A stretch of DNA of 64,000 nucleotides from Streptomyces sp. A0958 (GTDB taxonomy: Bacteria > Actinomycetota > Actinomycetes > Streptomycetales > Streptomycetaceae): the NCBI RefSeq assembly GCF_004795035.1, contig NZ_SSBK01000002.1, positions 1 to 64,000 of the forward strand, read 5' to 3'. Below the pieces are notes generated by a model. That model did not search any database. It saw only the letters and a program-made list of their open reading frames with translations, and was not told the origin of the DNA. Shown here in pieces: positions 37,572-46,736 of this stretch. Within the stretch, counting starts at the first letter, position 1; every line of letters starts with the position of its first letter. A program made the position numbers and the translations under genes.

Positions 37572-39593
37572 CTACGCCCCGCCCGCGAGACGCCCGGCTG
37601 CCAGTTCGTCACCGAGGTCGTGGACGAGGTCCGCACCGAGCTCGGCGGTGCGTCGCGCCAGCTGTTCGAAGGCGGCGAGCTCACGAAACGCCTCACCGTA
37701 GCGCCGCTGTTCGCGCAGCGGCACCTGGCGGACCTGGAGGCGGCGGACATCGATGCGGGAGGAGCTCGTCGCATGGGTCCCGGCCTGCCGGACGTTGGCC
37801 GGGGAGCGCAGCGAACCGGCGAGGAACCAGGCGTCCAACTGCTCGGGCTGCACGCGCACGGCGTGCAGCTGAGCTCCCAGGGCGGTGGGTACTCCTTCGT
37901 GGACCCAGGCAGAGAAGGCCCGCGCCACTCCCACCACGACGATGTCTCCGGGTTGGGCGATCACGGCTTCGCGCAGCGCCGGGTCGTCGCCGGCGAGGTG
38001 TCCCCTGGGTGCGCCGCCCGACAGGAGGTCGGGAACAGTCAGGAGCGGAATGTCCTCGGCGGACGGCATCTCGGTGCGGACCGCCGTCTCTGGTGGCTGC
38101 TGGCCGCCGCGCAGGGTGAGCGCCCCCGCCCGCGCCAGTTCGGCGACGGTGGTGGCCGTGGGTGTGTCGTGTGCCGCAGAGGTGAGTTCGAGCGCCGCGA
38201 GCAGCCGGGCGGACTTGGTCACCTTGGCAGTGAGGTCTTTGAACTCCCGCCAGGAAGCCGCCAGTCGGGGCGCACTGTCCGCCGGGGACGGGGTGATGTG
38301 GCGTCCCGGTGTAAGGTCGACCTCGTCGTCGAGCAGCTCGATGACGGGCACGCACCGCACATAGGCAGACCCTTCCGTCGAGTTCTTCCCCCCCACGGCC
38401 TCGCGCAAGAAATCACCGATCGCCGCCCAGTCGGGGGCCCATTCACGGCCCGGATCTCGGGGGAAGCGGGACACTCCGTCGGCCACCGTCAGATGACCGC
38501 CCACGGGTGGCTCCTCACCCGCCGCGGGCGCCCGTAGCACCCACAGGTGCAGGGAGACGCTGTGCGGCGCGGCGCACCCCGGCGGCAGCGCCACGACTGC
38601 CTTCAGCTGGCCGGTGCGCAGCAGGGACCCACGGATGCGCCGCCCAGCCTTGCGCGCCGCCACTGCGGGAGGCAGCAGCAGCACGGCCGCACCTCCCGGC
38701 CGCAGCCCCGCCAGACAGTGCTGGACCCAGGCGAGTTCGGGCTCAGTACGCGGCGGCAACCCGTGGCTCCAGCGGGTGTCCGTGGCCAGCTCCTCGTACC
38801 CCCAGTCCCGTTCGTTGAACGGCGGATTGCACAGCACGACGTCGGCGGGGACGTCGGCGAAGGGGTCGTCTCGCAGAGTGTCCCCCGCGCGTACGTCGAT
38901 GGAGGCGGGCCCTGTCCGCAGTGCCTGCCCGACAAGGTTCAGGCGTGCTTCGGCGAGCGCGGCGAGGATGGGGTCGCGATCGCCGCCGAGCAGGGTCGGC
39001 GCCCCACCGCCCCGCTCCTCGGCCACCTCGGCCGCAGCCGTCAGGAGGTGGCCAGTGCCGCAGGCGGGGTCCATCGCCGTAATACTGCCGTCGACGGCTG
39101 CGACGCGGGTAGCGATGTCCACCATGAGCGCGGCGAGCGGCTCGGGGGTCGTGGCGATCTGGCGTACGTGGACGTCGAGCCAGCGGCGCAACAGGAAGGC
39201 GAAGGTCTCCGGGCCTCCTTCGCGCTGCCCGAGATCCACGGCCCGTTCGATGAGGGCCGCCGTCTCTTTCGAGTACGCCGACTGCCCCGTCCCATCCCGC
39301 CCGGCGAGCCGTCTGCCCACCTCGGCGACCGCCACCCCTGTCTCGTCCCGTCCGCCGATCGCCTCGAAGCGCGGCCAGAGCCATTCGCGCTCGACGGACT
39401 TCTTGAGCTTCTTGTTCTCGCGCAGCCAGTTCTCGATGTCGGTGAGTGAGAACTGGGGATTGACGTCCGTGCCAGCGATCCGGACGGGGAACGACGGATG
39501 ACGCCGCCGCCAGTTGCTGACGGCGGCCCGCCCGACGCCCGCGAGACGAGCGATTTCCGCCAGGGACACGGGTACGGCACGCGGTGTGGACAT
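37572..39593 (-). CDS. N6-adenine DNA methyltransferase with N-terminal HTH
   Basis: A protein of 673 residues. An N-terminal helix-turn-helix (about 9-58, SLAEIARLAGVGRAAVSNWRR) precedes a type I HsdM-like methylase domain with SAM motif DPACGTG (175-181) and catalytic NPPF (256-259). The C-terminal 250 residues include a segment resembling a specificity/target-recognition domain (PGDIVVVGVARAFSAWV, then LRSPANVRQAGTHATSSSRIDVRRLQVRQVPL). It could methylate host DNA as a self mark or act as a DNA-binding regulator, being the only clear HTH protein among the island's cargo genes. ATG 39593 has GGGAG upstream. It converges on kinase 1 with a 31-bp gap. No partner endonuclease is adjacent. Confidence 0.85.
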   Translation of the reverse strand: MSTPRAVPVSLAEIARLAGVGRAAVSNWRRRHPSFPVRIAGTDVNPQFSLTDIENWLRENKKLKKSVEREWLWPRFEAIGGRDETGVAVAEVGRRLAGRDGTGQSAYSKETAALIERAVDLGQREGGPETFAFLLRRWLDVHVRQIATTPEPLAALMVDIATRVAAVDGSITAMDPACGTGHLLTAAAEVAEERGGGAPTLLGGDRDPILAALAEARLNLVGQALRTGPASIDVRAGDTLRDDPFADVPADVVLCNPPFNERDWGYEELATDTRWSHGLPPRTEPELAWVQHCLAGLRPGGAAVLLLPPAVAARKAGRRIRGSLLRTGQLKAVVALPPGCAAPHSVSLHLWVLRAPAAGEEPPVGGHLTVADGVSRFPRDPGREWAPDWAAIGDFLREAVGGKNSTEGSAYVRCVPVIELLDDEVDLTPGRHITPSPADSAPRLAASWREFKDLTAKVTKSARLLAALELTSAAHDTPTATTVAELARAGALTLRGGQQPPETAVRTEMPSAEDIPLLTVPDLLSGGAPRGHLAGDDPALREAVIAQPGDIVVVGVARAFSAWVHEGVPTALGAQLHAVRVQPEQLDAWFLAGSLRSPANVRQAGTHATSSSRIDVRRLQVRQVPLREQRRYGEAFRELAAFEQLARRTAELGADLVHDLGDELAAGRLAGGA

Positions 39594-39706
39594 CTGAACT
39601 CCCTGGATGCTTCTCGATGAATGCGGATGCTCCCCCACCTAAAGGCGCGCGATCAAGCCACTCTTTCCCTCCCGCGCGCCCCGCAGACTACTACGCCCAC
39701 TGCAAG

Positions 39707-39724
39707 CATTGACAGAGTTCACAG
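39707..39724. promoter_or_regulatory. Island 18-bp control site C
   Basis: On the minus strand it reads CTGTGAACTCTGTCAATG, 114 bp upstream of the HTH-methylase start. It overlaps the stop codon of the UvrD remnant. With site D it forms imperfect direct repeats flanking that remnant. Confidence 0.65.
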
Positions 39725-40165
39725 GGCAATGGGGCGTCGCTCTTCCTGCTGTCTCACGCCGTCGAGGAAGTTGCCCGGCCGACCGCTGTACGACATGTAC
39801 AACGCCTCTCTCGCCCGGGTGCTCGCGACGAACAGCAGGCACCTTTCGGCCGCAAGATCGGTCGCGTTCTGCAACGGGTCGACGTCGGCGGATGTCACCG
39901 CCGCCGCGAAAGGGAACGCCGACGCGGTCACCCCTGCCACGACCACGCAGCCGAACTCAAGACCCTTCATGCCGCACAGGCTCGACACCCACACCCCGGC
40001 CACATCATCGGACCGCCTGTCCTTGACCCGCACCACGGGCAGCCCGGCACCGGTGCCCGGCAGCTACTGGGACTTCCCCATCGCCTCATGAACGCGGGCG
40101 CGAGACGGCTTGTCGAGCCGGTCCACACCCTCTCAGAAGGAGTTGGTGATCGCGATCTGCGGCAT
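39719..40165 (-). pseudogene. Remnant of a UvrD-like helicase gene
   Basis: A frame from ATG 40165 begins MPQIAITNSF, stops (40133-40135), continues EGVDRLDKPSRARVHEAMGKSQ, stops again, then reads SLCGMKGLEFGCVVVAGV and ERCLLFVASTRAREALYMSYSG. The last two are helicase motifs V and VI of the UvrD/Rep superfamily, and the N terminus resembles the RelE-like start of some UvrD-type proteins. Hundreds of residues between are absent, so this is an internally deleted and interrupted gene. The 747-bp gap between neighbouring intact genes is filled mostly by it. Confidence 0.8.
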
Positions 40166-40208
40166 ACACGCCTCGCCCTCCTTCGCCAAGCCCCGCCCCA
40201 AAATGAAG

Positions 40209-40226
40209 CATTGACTGAGTTTACAA
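40209..40226. promoter_or_regulatory. Island 18-bp control site D
   Basis: On the plus strand it reads CATTGACTGAGTTTACAA (the minus strand gives the site consensus), 115 bp upstream of the GNAT-type start at 40341. Here TTGACT is followed 17 bp later by TATTGG, so it may also act as a -35/-10 promoter for that gene. Confidence 0.65.
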
Positions 40227-40340
40227 TGATGCATATTGGGTGCGGCCTCATTTGATCAATCCATGGTCTGTAGCTGGCTTCGCTTGGCAAGATTCACTCG
40301 GGACGTTGTCCGGCCGGACAAGTGACCACGGAGGGGGAAC

Positions 40341-41730
40341 ATGGCGATCGAGGTGCTGCCGGTGTCCGGGGAGGAGTCGGAGCTGATGGCCCCGGTCATC
40401 GCCCTAGGCGACAGGTACACGAGGAATAGAGTCGCCCGACGCACCACTCACCGCTGGGCAGCGCGCCCGCCTGCAGTATGTGGCCGAGACGTCCTGCGCC
40501 GGCCTTCAGGTACTGGTGACTCGCGATCCCGGACTCGCCGCCCTGGCTGATGTCGCTTGGGGCGTAGCGCGCGTCAAGGTCGTCTCCCCCGCAGTGGTCA
40601 CCCTGCATGTCGACGAACTGCACCAGGCCCAGGTGTACCGGCCGGCCGATCTCATGGGTACCGCCTTCTCCGCCGAGGCGGTCACACCCGGCACCGAAGG
40701 CGAGCTGGTCGCCTTCTTCGACCAAGCCGACGGCGAAAGGGGTTCCGCCTTCGCGGAGCGATTGAGATCCCTCGCCAGGGACGGTGTGCTGTGGCACAGG
40801 GAACTGCTGCGGGACGGAGCGGGACACCCCGTAGCTCTGAACGTCTGGGCGATGGACGGCCGCACACTCAACGTCGCCTTCCTGCGTACGGCCTCGCACC
40901 CTCTAGAGGAGACACTCGCGAGGCAATTGCTCTTCATGCTGAAGAAGCTCGCCCGGGAGAGAGGCGCACAGGCGGTCCGCATCGCGGATCCGTACATGTC
41001 CGCGGCCGCCAAGGCCGCGGCTGGCAGCGACGGCTTCATCGCCGACGAGAGCGGCTTCACTGCGGTCCTCGTCGATGTGTGCGGCCCCGCAGCCGCCGTA
41101 TCCGCGGCGGCCGCCGAGATCGGAAATCGCCTGGGGCGCGTGATGCCTGCCCTGGATCCTCGGGTGCCGCCGGAGATCGCGAGCGTGGCCGAGCGGGTGT
41201 GGTGGCCGGTGAAGCTCATCGATTCGGCACTGCCGTCCTTCATCGCCCCCATCAGACCGCGTTGGTCGACGGAGCTGTTCGACGTTCCGGCCATGCTCGT
41301 TCCCCGGGCTGACGTGCTCGGCATCAGCCGCGAGCACGTCTACTACCGGTCACCAGGGGGCCGAGGGGAGTCAGTCCCCGCCCGGATCCTCTGGTACGTC
41401 AGCGGGGGCGGCTCCAGGCAGCAGGGGAAGATGGTGATCGGCTGCTCGCGCCTGGACGAAGTGATCGTCGACGAGCCCGACACCCTCTTCTCGAAATTCG
41501 AACACCTGGGCGTATATGGTCGTGCCGACGTGCGCGCGACAGCCGACAGCTCGGGAAAGGCCATGGCCTTGAGGTTCTCCGACACGGAGCTCTTTCCCGC
41601 ACATGTGACGCATACCCGGTTGACCACATTGGCCGGGAAGCTGCGGCTACCGTTGCCGCTGACGTCACTGTCGAAGATCAGCAACGCGCTGTTCCAGGCT
41701 GTTTATGAAGAGGGGCACCGAACACCGTGA
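40341..41730 (+). pseudogene. Frameshifted/deleted GNAT-PIN-like gene
   Basis: A well-placed start (ATG 40341 after GGAGGGGG) encodes MAIEVLPVSGEESELMAPV and then ALGDRYTRN, the beginning of a GNAT-like protein. The frame then loses sense. From about 40430 a different frame (stop 41730) continues for over 400 codons: AGQRARLQYVAETSCAGLQVLVTRD resembles the end of a PIN domain, followed by a long unrecognised domain with HPLEETLARQLLFMLKKLARERGAQAVRI. The body has only a GTG at 40480 without a ribosome site. An internal deletion that also shifted frame best explains this. The body could still be made from GTG 40480. Its stop overlaps the ASCH start (GTGA). Confidence 0.65.
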
Positions 41731-42206
41731 ACGATCCGGAGCGCACGATGCTGCTGTCCGTCCACCCCCGGTTCGCCACGGCGATCCTGGCCGGGACGAA
41801 GACGGTGGAGGTCCGCCGCCAGCGCGTCGCCGCCCCGCCCGGAACTCCGGTCCTGCTCTACGCGACCGCCCCCACCATGGCCATCGTGGGCCTCGCGCGC
41901 ATCGCCTCGGTCCGGGTGGCCTCTCCCCGCGAGGTCTGGACCGCCAGTCGGACGAAGGCCGGAATCAGTCGACGCGAGTATGACGAGTACATGAGCGGGG
42001 CGATCCAGGCGAGCGGGCTCTCGCTGGAAGCACCCGTGGCCTTCGATGCTCCGGTGCCACTGGCGTCCCTGCGAGCTGCCGGGCCGTTTCATCCACCGCA
42101 AAGCTACCGGTACTTGACGAAAGACAGCCTGCGGAAGGTACTGGTAGCCGCACCGGACGGTGGTGCGGCCCTGCGCGACTCGCTGAGCGAGCTCGCCCGT
42201 GCCTGA
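41727..42206 (+). CDS. ASCH-domain (PUA-like) protein
   Basis: A protein of 159 residues starting at GTG 41727. The N-terminal segment MLLSVHPRFATAILAGTKTVEVRRQRV is the ASCH signature, with a PUA-like RNA-binding fold inferred for residues about 8-110 (GLARIASV and the aromatic/Arg-rich C-terminal part). ASCH proteins bind RNA or modified nucleotides and often accompany GNAT or toxin-like partners. Here it overlaps the last codon of the broken GNAT-PIN-like gene, suggesting the two once worked as a pair. The partner's decay may leave this protein without its target. Confidence 0.8.
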   Translation: MNDPERTMLLSVHPRFATAILAGTKTVEVRRQRVAAPPGTPVLLYATAPTMAIVGLARIASVRVASPREVWTASRTKAGISRREYDEYMSGAIQASGLSLEAPVAFDAPVPLASLRAAGPFHPPQSYRYLTKDSLRKVLVAAPDGGAALRDSLSELARA

Positions 42207-42225
42207 ACGGTCCGCGACCACCGGC

Positions 42226-42470
42226 TCACCGGCGGCACACGGCCCACACCGTCTTGCCACCGGGGTGGTGCGGGCGTACACCTCAGTCACCGGCGAGGAG
42301 TAGGCCGCGGGCGTCGGTGACCTCGGCGCGCCTTCCGCACGCGTCCAGGCGGACGGCGAGGCGGGTTTACTGGCCGCGTACCCGGCCGTGCAGGGCCGCG
42401 TTCGCTGTCAGTTAGGCGATGAACACGGTGGCCGTGGTGATCAGGCCGCCTTCTCGGGAGTCCTGCCCGG
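42226..42470 (-). pseudogene. Remnant of a HATPase (anti-sigma-type) protein gene
   Basis: The minus strand shows LTANAALHGRVRGQ, a stop, then TRLAVRLDACGRRAEVTDARG, another stop and finally GGKTVWAVCRR ending at 42226. These match the N-box and C-terminal end of Streptomyces RsbW-like ATP-binding proteins, scattered over frames and stops. The sequence up to 42578 shows no other gene. Confidence 0.55.
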
Positions 42471-42578
42471 CGACAGGTGCGTCGCCAACAGGTCCTCGGC
42501 AGCGTGGCGTACGGAGAGCACGCCGTGAGGCCGGATGGAGCCGCTTCAACTGACCGACTCCGTCAGCAACTTCCTGGT

Positions 42579-45500
42579 TCAGCCCTCGTGGCGGGGACCC
42601 TTGCCCGGTGGCGGGTCCAGAACGGTCCGGTACGCGCGACCGGCTTCGCGGGCCTCCGCCATGCGGTCGTAGAGGTCGAGGATGAGGTCCTTGGTGCGGT
42701 AGGTGCCGCCTAGGGCCTCCTCCCTCTTCTTGACCGTGGAAAACGTCTCCATCACGTATTCCACGTCATCGCGGTTGAGCCCGTATGCGTGGAATAGGGC
42801 GGCGTCCAGCTCGGCACGCAGCAGTTCACGACGGTCCGCTTTCCAGCGGAAGGGGGCTCCTCCATCCCCGTGACTCCTGGCGAAGGGCGCCATGTCCCTG
42901 GACGTGTATGACAGCTCCAGCACACGAGGGGTGATCCAGTCCGCGAAGCTCCCCTCCTCCGCTGTAGTAAACGGCAAGGCAGCCTCCCGCGCCAGAACAG
43001 GGAACTGCATCACGTAGCCGTAGGTCATTGATGTTCCGGCAACTTTCTGCCGTGCCACGTAGTCGAAGACGTACGACGCCAGAATGCCGCTCAAGGCCGC
43101 CGCCCCGACTCGGACGAACATCAGCGGAAACTTGTGACCCACGCCGTATGCGGGAAGAGACGTGCTGATCACCGTCCTGGTGTCTGTGGAGCGGGCAACA
43201 TCCCTCCACCCCATCAACCACCCGTTCTCCCATTCCCGCTCCGCGAGCCGCGAGGCCACCCCCGGCCACATGATCCGGTTGCCCTTGTTGTCCCGCTTCC
43301 CCGAGTCCACGTCGAACTCCGGCACCCAGTACCGGGGCATTGGCGCGAACTCCGGATCATCATGCTGCTCCGCCGTGGCCCTCGGCAGCGTCCCCACGTT
43401 CGCCTGCGCTTGCGTCTGCCTCTCGTACGTGCCAAGCCGGTGGTCGAAGTGGTGCAGCATCTTCGCCTCGTACAGCGGCAGATAGCGGTGCCCGTCGGAT
43501 GGGTGCGTGAAGATGTTGCCCTTCAGCTTCCAGCCCTCGCCCTCCAGTTCCGCCCTGCCACGGAACAGGTGCGAGTCGTTGGACATGTCGAACATGCGCA
43601 TGAAGGTCAGGCCCCACGGGTCCGTACCGCCCCTGCCGTCCGCGCCCGGCTCCCTCCTGAGGACCGGAACCCGGCGGTAGATCCCCAGTGTGATCTCCGC
43701 GTCCCTGCGGGTACGGAACACCGGCAGCGTGCCAGTGTTGGGGTTGACCAAGAGGATCTCCTCGGGCGGCATCGCGAAGCGCCGCTCGTCGAGGTCCGCC
43801 ATGTAGCGGGTGCCGAAGGCGAAGGACGCGGAATTCACCCGCTCACCCCGACCGGTGACGGTCAGCAGCGAGAAGCGGACCCGATGGTCCACGTCCCGGC
43901 TGAGGATGAACGCCTCGTTCTCGAAGTCCAGGAACGATGCGAGCCGTGAGCTGCGCACCAGGTTGGAGAAGAAGGGCGCGGTCGTCGCGTCGGTGGCGAT
44001 GCCGGTCGGCAGGACGAGGCCGAAGCGCCCCTCGGGAGCGATGCCGAGCGAGGCGGCCTCGGCGAAAACCGCATACGTGTTGACGTCGCCGCGCCCGGCC
44101 AGCGGGAAGCGGCCCGAGTCGCGCAGCAGGTGGCTGACGCCCTCGGAGAGGCGGCGCGCCGCGATGAACTCGGCGTGCAGCGACCGGTCGGCCTCCTCTT
44201 CGCTGGTGGCCAGCGCTGCGATCCGGCGCTCGCGGGCGGCCTTGTTCGCGGCTTTCGCGACCGAGGCGTCACGGGTGGCGAAGAACTCCTGCTCCTGGAG
44301 CTTGACTCGCTCCCACGGAGGGTTCCCCAGCACACAGCTGAACCCACCCTTCCACCCGGTCCGCTCGTCCACGTCCGGCGCCGTCGGGTCGGCCGGCACC
44401 CGGAACACCTCCGGGAACTCAAGATGCCAGTGGAAAAAGTGGTACTCCTGGCGCAGCTCCCGCACGGTGCGCGCGGTGCCGCCGGGCAGGTGCGCGTCGG
44501 TGTCGACCTTGGCGTCCGTGTCGCCCTCGGCGGAGTGCAGGGCGAGGAGGGAGTCGGTCGTAAGGGCGGGCGGCGAAGCAGTCTCGACCTTCGTCCACAC
44601 GAACGCCGCACACCAGGCGTCGGCAAGTCTGCGAGCCCTGATGTAGTCCTTGGACGTCGTCAGTTCGTGGTAAGCGCGAATCTGGTCCTGAACGTCCTCT
44701 AGTTCCATCGACCGGGCATCTGTGATCGCGGAGGTGGCTTTAACGAAAGGTGCGTTGGACACAGCGATGGCGTACTCCCTGGAGAACAGAGCTCCCTGGT
44801 CCACGCCCTTACGGACCGCCGCCAGCCACCGCTCGCGCTCGCTCGCGTTGCGAGACTTCAGGTTCCTGACTGCCTTGGACTCGTCGCCCTCCAGGACCTT
44901 GAACGCCTCGTCGGGCAGACCGGACGCGAGGAGCTTCGGTGTCGTGCCGAGCAGGCCGTTGCCGTGCTTGATGTGCGCGTCGAGGAAGGTGAGCGGGCGG
45001 CCAGGTTTCATGGCCTCAATCCACAGGGAGACCTTGGCCAGCTCCACGGCCATCGGGTTGAGATCGACGCCGTACACGCAGCGGCTGATGACCTCGCGTA
45101 GGGCGTCCCGTACGGCCTCGGCGGTCGGCTCTGGGTCGTCGGTATCGATCTCGGCGAGCCGGCGGGCCACGCGGCGGGCCGCCGCGACCAGGAAGTGGCC
45201 ACTTCCGCAGGCCGGGTCGCACACGGTCAGGGCGAGCAGCGCCGCCTTCCGTTCCTGCTTCGTCGTGCCAGAGCGTACAGCCCGCTCGATGACCGGGTCG
45301 AGGGTGGAGTCCAGGAGGCAGTCGATCAGGGGCGAGGGTGTGTAGTACGAGCCTGAGGTCTTGCGATCGTTGCCGTCCAGCTTCGCCAGAACGTACGAGC
45401 CGTCCTCTTCCTGGCGGGGTTCGAGTTCGAGGAGCGACTCGTAGACCGAGCCGAGTTCGTCCGCGCCAAGGTGCCGGTAGTCGACCTTGCGGGGCCGACC

Positions 45501-46736
45501 GAGCTTGGCGTCGAAGATCACGGCGAGGGCTCGCACCGCCTCGTACAGTGACTCGTTGGTGAGGGCGAGACCGTCCAGCCGCTCGTCCACAGTAGTGGGT
45601 TCGAAGAGGCCGCCGAGGGCGGGCAGACCCAGTTCGGGGCGCCCGCCGGGCTCGCCGAGGCCCTTGATGACGAGGGTGAGAGCCTCCCACTGGTCGCCGT
45701 GAGGGCTGCCGGTGCGGCGGGCGAGGCGGCGCAGGCGGCTGGTGGAGAAGTACTTCTCGTAGCGGTCACGTGCGGCCTTGTCCGCGTCGGGGTGCAGAAG
45801 CAGGCCGCGGTCCTCGGTGACAAAGAGGAAGAGGAGCCGATAGACGAGGCGCAGCAGGGCGGGATGCAGGTCGCGGACGGTGAGCGTGCGGGCGTGCAGG
45901 GCCTCGCGCAGCTCCGCGTTGTCGGGGTGGGCAATAAGTCCGCCGCCGATCACCGTGAGGGCTTTCTCGACGCCCTTGCGGAGCTCCTTGAGAGCGCGGG
46001 TGCCGGAGTCGATGGCCTCGGTGCGCCACTTCTCCAGCAGGCAGGAGGCGGCGGGGGCACCCTCGAAGCGGGTGCGGTGCAGCAGGCGCCACAGGAGGAC
46101 GAAGTCGTCGGACCGCTTGCCCTCGAAAATCGCCTGGAGGTCGAACTCGATGAACGCAGCACCGGTCAGTGATGCGGACTCGCGCAGCAGCCGCAGCTGG
46201 CGGCCGTTGGACAGGACACCCCACAGAGCCTTGTCACCTGAGCGGTTCAGGTACTCCTGCACCATGGACTGCGGGGCCTGCGGCGCCACGTGCGGGGTGC
46301 GGACGTCCAGCGGGACGTTCCAGCCGGTGAGGTGCACGGGCACGTGCGCCCACGCGTGACTGACCGGGAAGTCCTTGGTGTCGTCGTGGGCGGGCAGGCC
46401 GGGCTCCGGCACAGCGGACAGTGCGCCGAAGCCGAGCTGCTCGAACAGGGGCAGCAGCCAGCGTTCGGTGGTGAGCCCCACCGCGTGCACACCGGTGTCG
46501 TCGTCCGCTCCGTCGCGGGCGAGAGCGTCCTGGTAGGCGGCCCAGACGCCGCAGAGATATCCCCAGGAGCGCTCGGCGGCGTCCCGTACGGACTCGCCCT
46601 TGGCGAACAGCCGGTAGTCGGCGGGCTTCGAGCCGGACTGCTCCTTGCCCTCCTTGATACGGACGAGAAGGTCGTAGGGCAGCAGCCCGCCGACGGTGGC
46701 GACGGTGTCGGTGACCAGGGTTCTCGCGGTGCTCAC
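42579..46736 (-). CDS. Large Eco57I-class adenine-specific DNA methyltransferase
   Basis: A protein of 1,385 residues, last gene of operon 2. The N-terminal 460 residues are a helical region with LWGVLSNGRQLRLLRES and FIEFDLQAIFEG, typical of BREX PglX, type IIG and DISARM DrmMI-like methylases. SAM motif DPACGSG lies at 507-513 and the catalytic NPPW near 855 (LGNPPWERV), followed by a long target-recognition region. I see no clear nuclease motif, so it probably only modifies. The GTG start overlaps the SNF2 stop (GTGA). With an SNF2 helicase and a DUF1998 helicase upstream, it matches the methylase slot of class 1 DISARM. Confidence 0.85.
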   Translation of the reverse strand: MSTARTLVTDTVATVGGLLPYDLLVRIKEGKEQSGSKPADYRLFAKGESVRDAAERSWGYLCGVWAAYQDALARDGADDDTGVHAVGLTTERWLLPLFEQLGFGALSAVPEPGLPAHDDTKDFPVSHAWAHVPVHLTGWNVPLDVRTPHVAPQAPQSMVQEYLNRSGDKALWGVLSNGRQLRLLRESASLTGAAFIEFDLQAIFEGKRSDDFVLLWRLLHRTRFEGAPAASCLLEKWRTEAIDSGTRALKELRKGVEKALTVIGGGLIAHPDNAELREALHARTLTVRDLHPALLRLVYRLLFLFVTEDRGLLLHPDADKAARDRYEKYFSTSRLRRLARRTGSPHGDQWEALTLVIKGLGEPGGRPELGLPALGGLFEPTTVDERLDGLALTNESLYEAVRALAVIFDAKLGRPRKVDYRHLGADELGSVYESLLELEPRQEEDGSYVLAKLDGNDRKTSGSYYTPSPLIDCLLDSTLDPVIERAVRSGTTKQERKAALLALTVCDPACGSGHFLVAAARRVARRLAEIDTDDPEPTAEAVRDALREVISRCVYGVDLNPMAVELAKVSLWIEAMKPGRPLTFLDAHIKHGNGLLGTTPKLLASGLPDEAFKVLEGDESKAVRNLKSRNASERERWLAAVRKGVDQGALFSREYAIAVSNAPFVKATSAITDARSMELEDVQDQIRAYHELTTSKDYIRARRLADAWCAAFVWTKVETASPPALTTDSLLALHSAEGDTDAKVDTDAHLPGGTARTVRELRQEYHFFHWHLEFPEVFRVPADPTAPDVDERTGWKGGFSCVLGNPPWERVKLQEQEFFATRDASVAKAANKAARERRIAALATSEEEADRSLHAEFIAARRLSEGVSHLLRDSGRFPLAGRGDVNTYAVFAEAASLGIAPEGRFGLVLPTGIATDATTAPFFSNLVRSSRLASFLDFENEAFILSRDVDHRVRFSLLTVTGRGERVNSASFAFGTRYMADLDERRFAMPPEEILLVNPNTGTLPVFRTRRDAEITLGIYRRVPVLRREPGADGRGGTDPWGLTFMRMFDMSNDSHLFRGRAELEGEGWKLKGNIFTHPSDGHRYLPLYEAKMLHHFDHRLGTYERQTQAQANVGTLPRATAEQHDDPEFAPMPRYWVPEFDVDSGKRDNKGNRIMWPGVASRLAEREWENGWLMGWRDVARSTDTRTVISTSLPAYGVGHKFPLMFVRVGAAALSGILASYVFDYVARQKVAGTSMTYGYVMQFPVLAREAALPFTTAEEGSFADWITPRVLELSYTSRDMAPFARSHGDGGAPFRWKADRRELLRAELDAALFHAYGLNRDDVEYVMETFSTVKKREEALGGTYRTKDLILDLYDRMAEAREAGRAYRTVLDPPPGKGPRHEG

